Source: Eubacterium sp. CAG:248 (GTDB taxonomy: Bacteria > Bacillota > Clostridia > Lachnospirales > Lachnospiraceae). From it: 11,992 nucleotides of DNA. Below the pieces are notes generated by a model that saw only the letters and a program-made list of their open reading frames with translations, searched no databases and had not been told where the DNA came from. The stretch is taken from NCBI GenBank assembly GCA_000436475.1, contig FR886188.1, forward strand, positions 2,303 to 14,294, written 5' to 3'. Positions 7,964 to 11,992 of this stretch are shown one piece after another (the stretch's first letter is position 1; each line of letters begins with the position of its first letter). A program made the position numbers and the translations under genes.

Positions 7964-9526
7964 ATGGTATCAGGCATTATATTTGATATGGATGGCGTTC
8001 TTATAGATTCAGAAAGACAGTCTAATGAGGGCTGGCTATGGGCGGCAGGGCAGCTTGGAGTGGATATGCCAATGTGGCTTATAGACAGCTTTAAGGGTGC
8101 TCCGGCAGAGCTTTGCTGCAAGTTCTTTGATGATTATTACAAGGGTGTGATAGATTATTGGGAAGCGAAGGAGCTTAGAACACAGCATGTATACAAGATA
8201 AGAGAAACAGAAGGTATTCCTGTTAAAAAGGGCGTAAAGGACATATTTGAATATATAAGAAATAATGGATTAAAGTGTGCAGTTGCTACATCAACAAGGC
8301 GTGAAAGTGCTGAGAAAACACTTCATGAAATAGGAGTGTGGGATTATCTTGATGCGGTTGTATATGGAGATGAAGTCGAACATGGAAAGCCAGAACCAGA
8401 TATATTTCTTCGTGCGGCTAAGGCAATAGGCGTAAATCCGTCAGAGGCAGTAGTAGTTGAGGACAGCATTAATGGCATTAAGGCTGGATATGCGGCAGAT
8501 ATGAGAGTTGTTCATATTCCTGATACAATAGCAATAGATGATGATATCAGGAAGCTTACATATATGGTATGTGCTGACCTTAATGGACTTATTGATGTTG
8601 TGGAAAGTATTAACAAACCAGTTATTAACAGGAAAAATGTTATTAATACATTTGCAGAGTATGTAAGAAATTATGACCCATCAGATGAAAAGATAAAGCT
8701 TAAGATAGATCATACCTACAGAGTAGCAGGACTGTGTCAAAGAATTGCAGAATCATTAGGCTTAAGTGAACCGGATGTAGATATTGCATGGCTTCTTGGA
8801 ATGTTACACGATATAGGAAGATTTGAGCAGATAAGGCGTTTCGGTACATTTAATGATGCCCAGTCAGTAGACCATGCAGAATTCGGGGCAGATCTGCTGT
8901 TTAAGGAAGGTCTTATAAGGAAGTTTGTAGAAGGGTATTATGAAGAATGTGAGCTTGCACAATCGGATAATCAGTCTGATTATTGTCAGGAAGAACGGAA
9001 AATTAAAGAATTCTTAGTTAATAATGATGCAACGACTGTCGATGATGAGCAGATAATAAAAAATAATGAGCACCACAATAAAGATACAGGACTTCTTGAA
9101 ATGGCAATAAGACAGCATAATAAGTATCGTGTAAAAGAAGACCTCACTGAAAGACAGCGTATGTTTTGTGATATACTGCGTGATGCAGATAAGGTTGACA
9201 TATTTAAGGTAAATGCAGATATTCCTATGGAGATTATATATGATGTAACAACAGAGGAGCTTAAGAATGGAGTTATAACCAAAGAGGTACTTGAGAGCTT
9301 TTATAAGAAGGAAACAGTACTTAAAAGTGTAAGAAGGAGTGCAGTTGACCATATAGTAGGGCATATATCACTGCTTTTTGAACTTGTATATAAAGAAAGT
9401 TATAGACAGGCCAAGGAACAAGGTTATGTATATAAACTGCTGGATTTTAAGTCTGATGTACCTGAGGTTAATGCAGAATTTGGCGATATGAGGAAATATG
9501 TAGACGAGTTCCTTATGGAAATATAA
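7964..9526 (+). CDS. Two-domain HAD phosphatase / HD phosphohydrolase fusion protein
   Basis: The 520-residue product joins two hydrolase domains. Residues 1 to about 225 form a HAD subfamily IA domain like beta-phosphoglucomutase: nucleophile motif FDMDG (D8, D10), motif II VATST (T109/S110), motif III Lys142 in HGKPEPD, and motif IV E166-D167. Residues about 235-520 form an HD-superfamily domain with H250, H282-D283 (LHDIGR), H304, H385 (RQHNKY) and D409 (DADK), a set that fits a two-metal HD phosphohydrolase. About 45 polar, acidic residues (roughly 325-370) interrupt the HD domain between H304 and H385. Substrates are not visible; sugar phosphates or nucleotides are plausible for the HAD part, and phosphoesters or cyclic nucleotides for the HD part. 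It lies 186 bases after uvrA on the same strand, so cotranscription is possible but unproven. Confidence 0.9.
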   Translation: MVSGIIFDMDGVLIDSERQSNEGWLWAAGQLGVDMPMWLIDSFKGAPAELCCKFFDDYYKGVIDYWEAKELRTQHVYKIRETEGIPVKKGVKDIFEYIRNNGLKCAVATSTRRESAEKTLHEIGVWDYLDAVVYGDEVEHGKPEPDIFLRAAKAIGVNPSEAVVVEDSINGIKAGYAADMRVVHIPDTIAIDDDIRKLTYMVCADLNGLIDVVESINKPVINRKNVINTFAEYVRNYDPSDEKIKLKIDHTYRVAGLCQRIAESLGLSEPDVDIAWLLGMLHDIGRFEQIRRFGTFNDAQSVDHAEFGADLLFKEGLIRKFVEGYYEECELAQSDNQSDYCQEERKIKEFLVNNDATTVDDEQIIKNNEHHNKDTGLLEMAIRQHNKYRVKEDLTERQRMFCDILRDADKVDIFKVNADIPMEIIYDVTTEELKNGVITKEVLESFYKKETVLKSVRRSAVDHIVGHISLLFELVYKESYRQAKEQGYVYKLLDFKSDVPEVNAEFGDMRKYVDEFLMEI

Positions 9527-9546
9527 AGCTGTATAAATCTGAAATT

Positions 9547-9640
9547 AAGCGGTATAAGCATACAACAGATTAATAACAGGAGGTTGTGTTGTATGGGATT
9601 GTAATAAAGATTGAAGAATATGCTTGTCATTATACCGCTT
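9547..9640 (+). repeat. Inverted repeat enclosing an RBS-like site, downstream of the HAD-HD gene
   Basis: AAGCGGTATAA (9547-9557) is perfectly complementary to TTATACCGCTT (9630-9640). GCATA (9558-9562) can extend it by pairing with TATGC (9619-9623) across a six-base bulge. The loop holds a second pairing, ATACAAC with GTTGTAT (9560-9566, 9588-9594), and AGGAGG at 9578-9583. No T-tract follows, so it is not a standard terminator. It could stabilise the 3' end of the upstream mRNA. Confidence 0.5.
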
Positions 9641-9651
9641 GTTTACTATAA
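9589..9651 (+). CDS. Possible 20-codon ORF behind a strong RBS
   Basis: AGGAGG (9578-9583) precedes TTG 9589 by five bases. The frame runs 20 codons to TAA at 9649-9651 and encodes a peptide with two Cys residues and a Leu-Leu end. An overlapping ATG at 9593 in another frame stops after three codons. No homology is recognised. The site is embedded in the inverted repeat, so it may be a regulatory or spurious ORF. Confidence 0.15.
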   Translation: MYGIVIKIEEYACHYTACLL

Positions 9652-9873
<222 letters not shown>

Positions 9874-9874
9874 A

Positions 9875-10065
9875 TGATACCAGGGGCAAAAGGTCTAAAC
9901 CCACATGAGCTCGCTTATAGGTGGGTGAAAGACCTTGTGATCCACTCCCTGATATGAGCATAAAAGTGGGATGATAATCCCACGATATGCGAATATTGGG
10001 TAGGATTGTGGGAGTGCATAGCACGGAACAATCCGTAGGTATCAAAGTCGGGGGTTTTTGACCCC
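9875..10065 (+). ncRNA. Compact structured RNA with pseudoknot; HEARO / IscB-IsrB omega-RNA-like, no nuclease ORF
   Basis: By eye the segment folds as follows. A closing helix TGATACC/GGTATCA (9875-9881, 10038-10044) spans the RNA. A long hairpin uses AAGGTCT/AGACCTT (9890-9896, 9930-9936) and ACCCAC/GTGGGT (9899-9904, 9921-9926). A second uses GATAT/ATATT, GCATA/TATGC and GTGGGAT/ATCCCAC with a GATA loop (9951-9997). A third uses GGATTGT/ACAATCC (10003-10009, 10028-10034). CACTCCC (9943-9949) matches GGGAGTG (10010-10016) in the loop of the third helix, an apparent pseudoknot. A GGGGT/ACCCC hairpin (10051-10065) ends it. GC content is far above the flanks. Hairpin order, the GCATAGC segment and the GAACAATC segment recall IscB-type omega RNA as I remember it. 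A raiA-type RNA or an unnamed class are alternatives. The strand is inferred from that resemblance. Confidence 0.6.
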
Positions 10066-10105
10066 TACATCATGTTATTTATATATGCATATTGTGTCTG
10101 TATAT

Positions 10106-10134
10106 TTGTTATGATTAGCTGATTAAAGTATAGA
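10106..10134 (+). promoter_or_regulatory. Candidate sigma-A promoter for guaA
   Basis: TTGTTA (10106-10111), a 17-base spacer and TATAGA (10129-10134) predict a start near 10141 and a leader of about 47 bases. This places the promoter after the structured RNA, so that RNA need not be part of the guaA leader. A 10-base direct repeat TTATGATTAG overlaps the -35 (10109-10118) and the region just before the RBS (10166-10175). Confidence 0.45.
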
Positions 10135-10187
10135 AATGCATATAAAATATATCTTCAACGCAAACTTATGATTAGGAAAGGGACAAT

Positions 10188-11762
10188 ATGAATCAGGAAA
10201 AGGTTATAGTTATTGACTTTGGCGGACAGTACAATCAGTTAGTTGCACGTCGTGTCCGTGAATGTAACGTATATTGTGAGATATATTCTTACAAAACACC
10301 TCTTGAGCAGATTAAGGCGATGAACCCTAAAGGAATTATCCTTACAGGTGGTCCGAATAGCTGCTATGAAGAAGGTTCACCTACTTGTACTAAAGAGCTT
10401 TTTGAACTTGGTGTTCCAGTGCTTGGATTATGTTATGGTGCTCAGCTTATGCAGCATGTTCTTGGCGGCAAGGTTGAGAAAGCTCCAGTAAGAGAGTATG
10501 GAAAGACAGAGACATTTGTTGATAAGAGCAGTGCTTTATTTGGAGATGTTTCAGAAAAGACTATCGTGTGGATGAGCCATTTTGACTACATTTCACAGGT
10601 TGCTCCAGGATTTAAGATAATTGCACATACAGCAGACTGTCCAGTGGCAGCAGCAGAGTGTTCAGAAAAGAACCTCTATGCAATCCAGTTCCATCCAGAA
10701 GTTCTTCATACACAGGAGGGTACAAAGATGCTTCACAACTTTGTGCGTGGAGTATGCGGATGTGCTGGAACCTGGAAAATGGATGCATTTGTAGAGAATA
10801 CTATTAAGGAAATACGTGAAAAGGTTGGCGATGGTAAGGTATTACTTGCACTTTCTGGTGGAGTTGATTCATCAGTGGCAGCAGGTCTTCTTTCAAGAGC
10901 TATCGGAAAGCAGCTTACATGCGTATTCGTAGACCATGGTCTTCTTCGTAAGAACGAGGGCGATGAGGTTGAAAGTGTATTCGGTCCAGAAGGACAGTTT
11001 GACCTTAACTTTATAAGGGTAAATGCACAGGAAAGATATTACTCTAAGCTTGCAGGTGTTACTGAACCAGAAGCTAAGAGAAAGATAATCGGTGAAGAGT
11101 TCATCCGTGTGTTTGAGGAAGAAGCCAAGAAGATTGGTGCAGTTGACTTCCTTGCACAGGGAACTATATATCCAGACGTTGTAGAGAGTGGACTTGGCGG
11201 TGAATCAGCGGTAATCAAGTCACATCACAATGTAGGAGGTCTTCCAGATTTCGTTGATTTCAAGGAGATTATTGAGCCACTCCGTGATTTATTCAAGGAT
11301 GAAGTACGTAAGGCTGGTCTTGAACTTGGCATACCAGAACATCTTGTGTTCCGTCAGCCATTCCCAGGTCCAGGACTTGGAATAAGAATTATCGGCGAAG
11401 TAACAGGCGACAAGGTTCGTATCGTACAGGATGCCGATTACATCTACCGTGAAGAAGTAGACAAGGCAGTAGAAGCCTACAAGAAAGAAAATGGCAAGGC
11501 ACCAGCCTGGATGCCAAACCAGTACTTTGCAGCCCTCACTAATATGCGTTCAGTTGGTGTTATGGGTGATGAAAGAACTTATGACTACGCAGTTGCGCTT
11601 CGTGCAGTCAATACAATTGACTTTATGACAGCCGAAAGTGCCGAGATACCATTTGAGGTACTCCAGACAGTTATGAGTAGAATTATAAACGAGGTGCGTG
11701 GGGTTAATAGGGTATTCTATGACTTGACTAGTAAGCCACCGGGAACGATTGAGTTTGAATAA
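10188..11762 (+). CDS. guaA: GMP synthase (glutamine-hydrolysing)
   Basis: GuaA converts XMP to GMP using ATP and glutamine, the last step of guanine nucleotide synthesis in the cytoplasm. The 524-residue length is typical. The N-terminal class I glutamine amidotransferase domain shows the catalytic triad: C82 in GLCYGAQ, H169 and E171 in QFHPEV. The ATP pyrophosphatase domain carries the P-loop SGGVDSS (223-229). The C-terminal dimerisation domain ends in the family's conserved KPPGTIE segment. ATG 10188 is preceded by AGGAAAGGG. No guanine riboswitch consensus is visible upstream, so control may be promoter-level. The last twenty or so codons use GGG, TTG, CCG and ACG more than the body of the gene, which could reflect replacement of the 3' end by site-specific integration. 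Otherwise the gene is intact. Confidence 0.98.
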   Translation: MNQEKVIVIDFGGQYNQLVARRVRECNVYCEIYSYKTPLEQIKAMNPKGIILTGGPNSCYEEGSPTCTKELFELGVPVLGLCYGAQLMQHVLGGKVEKAPVREYGKTETFVDKSSALFGDVSEKTIVWMSHFDYISQVAPGFKIIAHTADCPVAAAECSEKNLYAIQFHPEVLHTQEGTKMLHNFVRGVCGCAGTWKMDAFVENTIKEIREKVGDGKVLLALSGGVDSSVAAGLLSRAIGKQLTCVFVDHGLLRKNEGDEVESVFGPEGQFDLNFIRVNAQERYYSKLAGVTEPEAKRKIIGEEFIRVFEEEAKKIGAVDFLAQGTIYPDVVESGLGGESAVIKSHHNVGGLPDFVDFKEIIEPLRDLFKDEVRKAGLELGIPEHLVFRQPFPGPGLGIRIIGEVTGDKVRIVQDADYIYREEVDKAVEAYKKENGKAPAWMPNQYFAALTNMRSVGVMGDERTYDYAVALRAVNTIDFMTAESAEIPFEVLQTVMSRIINEVRGVNRVFYDLTSKPPGTIEFE

Positions 11763-11821
11763 TCCACACAATCATGAGAAGCCAGTATTTATGCGGGCTG
11801 CAAGCAAATTTGCTTAGTGAT

Positions 11822-11840
11822 TGGCAACAAAATGGCAACA
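11822..11840. repeat. Tandem TGGCAACA direct repeats 60 bases after guaA
   Basis: TGGCAACA occurs at 11822-11829 and 11833-11840, start to start 11 bases, about one helical turn. The second copy lies in the loop and arm of a small hairpin, ACAAAAT/ATTTTGT (11828-11834, 11841-11847). A perfect palindrome AAGCAAATTTGCTT lies at 11802-11815 or one base beyond. Spaced short repeats next to a known integration hotspot recall integrase arm sites, but no integrase is in view. Confidence 0.4.
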
Positions 11841-11890
11841 TTTTGTGATTATTCAAAAGATATAAATTTTATTTCATAACGTATATAAAG

Positions 11891-11940
11891 AAACCTTACT
11901 GATTTTCAGAAGTAAAAAACTGAATATCGGTAAGGTTTTT
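11891..11940 (+). terminator. Rho-independent terminator after guaA, probably bidirectional
   Basis: AAACCTTAC (11891-11899) pairs with GTAAGGTTT (11930-11938). The stem continues through GAT/ATC and TTCAG/CTGAA across small mismatches, with a ten-base A-rich loop, and the plus strand runs into T residues. On the minus strand the arm is followed by TTTCTTTATA, so it could also end a converging transcript. Confidence 0.85.
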
Positions 11941-11953
11941 CTAGTCTCTTCTT

Positions 11954-11992
11954 TTATTTTTCTTTTTTAGTCAATTCTTTTACGAGGTAATC
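11954..11992 (-). CDS. Likely 3' end of a converging minus-strand gene (partial)
   Basis: On the minus strand the frame entering from the right edge reads DYLVKELTKKEK and stops at TAA (11954-11956), 13 bases before the bidirectional terminator. The Lys/Glu-rich tail and the terminator placement fit the end of a real gene. Twelve codons are too few to name a family, and the frame could be open by chance. Confidence 0.4.
   Translation of the reverse strand, partial: DYLVKELTKKEK

Noticed and set aside
9014..9364. Minus-strand frame of 116 codons inside the HAD-HD gene.
   Set aside because: It is antisense to conserved HD coding sequence, has low-complexity composition and no start signals.
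9875..10065. Purine or other guaA-leader riboswitch.
   Set aside because: I see no purine riboswitch core, and a good promoter lies between this RNA and guaA, so it need not be in the guaA mRNA.
9876..10065. Group I or group II intron fragment.
   Set aside because: No group I core segments or group II domain V-like hairpin can be seen.

Overview
The window is low-GC, AT-biased DNA with A/T-ending codons, many ATA and AGA codons and strong Shine-Dalgarno sites (AGGAGG or GGAGG). This points to a Gram-positive clostridial genome, most likely Lachnospiraceae-like. That placement is inferred from composition, protein sequence style and gene order, not from a search.

Layout, left to right. At 1-833 lies the 3' part of a membrane-anchored diguanylate cyclase (GGDEF) gene. 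A structured 310-base leader follows, with hairpins and a possible short leader ORF, before an S41 carboxyl-terminal processing protease (1144-2466). An AT-rich spacer then carries an 18-base-period repeat, a perfect LexA-type SOS box and a long inverted repeat with a T-tract. Next come uvrB (2790-4790) and uvrA (4943-7777), the damage-recognition genes of nucleotide excision repair. A two-domain HAD phosphatase-HD phosphohydrolase fusion (7964-9526) is downstream. The 660-base gap after it holds an inverted repeat with a tiny ORF, a (TATATG)7 microsatellite and a compact structured RNA of about 190 bases (9875-10065). guaA (GMP synthase, 10188-11762) follows. Its 3' end and downstream repeats look like a used integration site. 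A strong terminator separates guaA from what appears to be the tail of a converging minus-strand gene at the right edge.

How the genes work together: protease-uvrB-uvrA is a familiar order in Firmicutes, and the LexA box ties uvrBA to the SOS response. guaA completes GMP synthesis, and the GGDEF enzyme would consume GTP to make c-di-GMP, but nothing in the sequence links them in one regulon. The most unusual item is the structured RNA upstream of guaA. Its helices, an apparent pseudoknot and short conserved-looking segments resemble the HEARO / IscB-IsrB omega-RNA class without an accompanying nuclease ORF. That family call rests on memory and eye-folding and is tentative.
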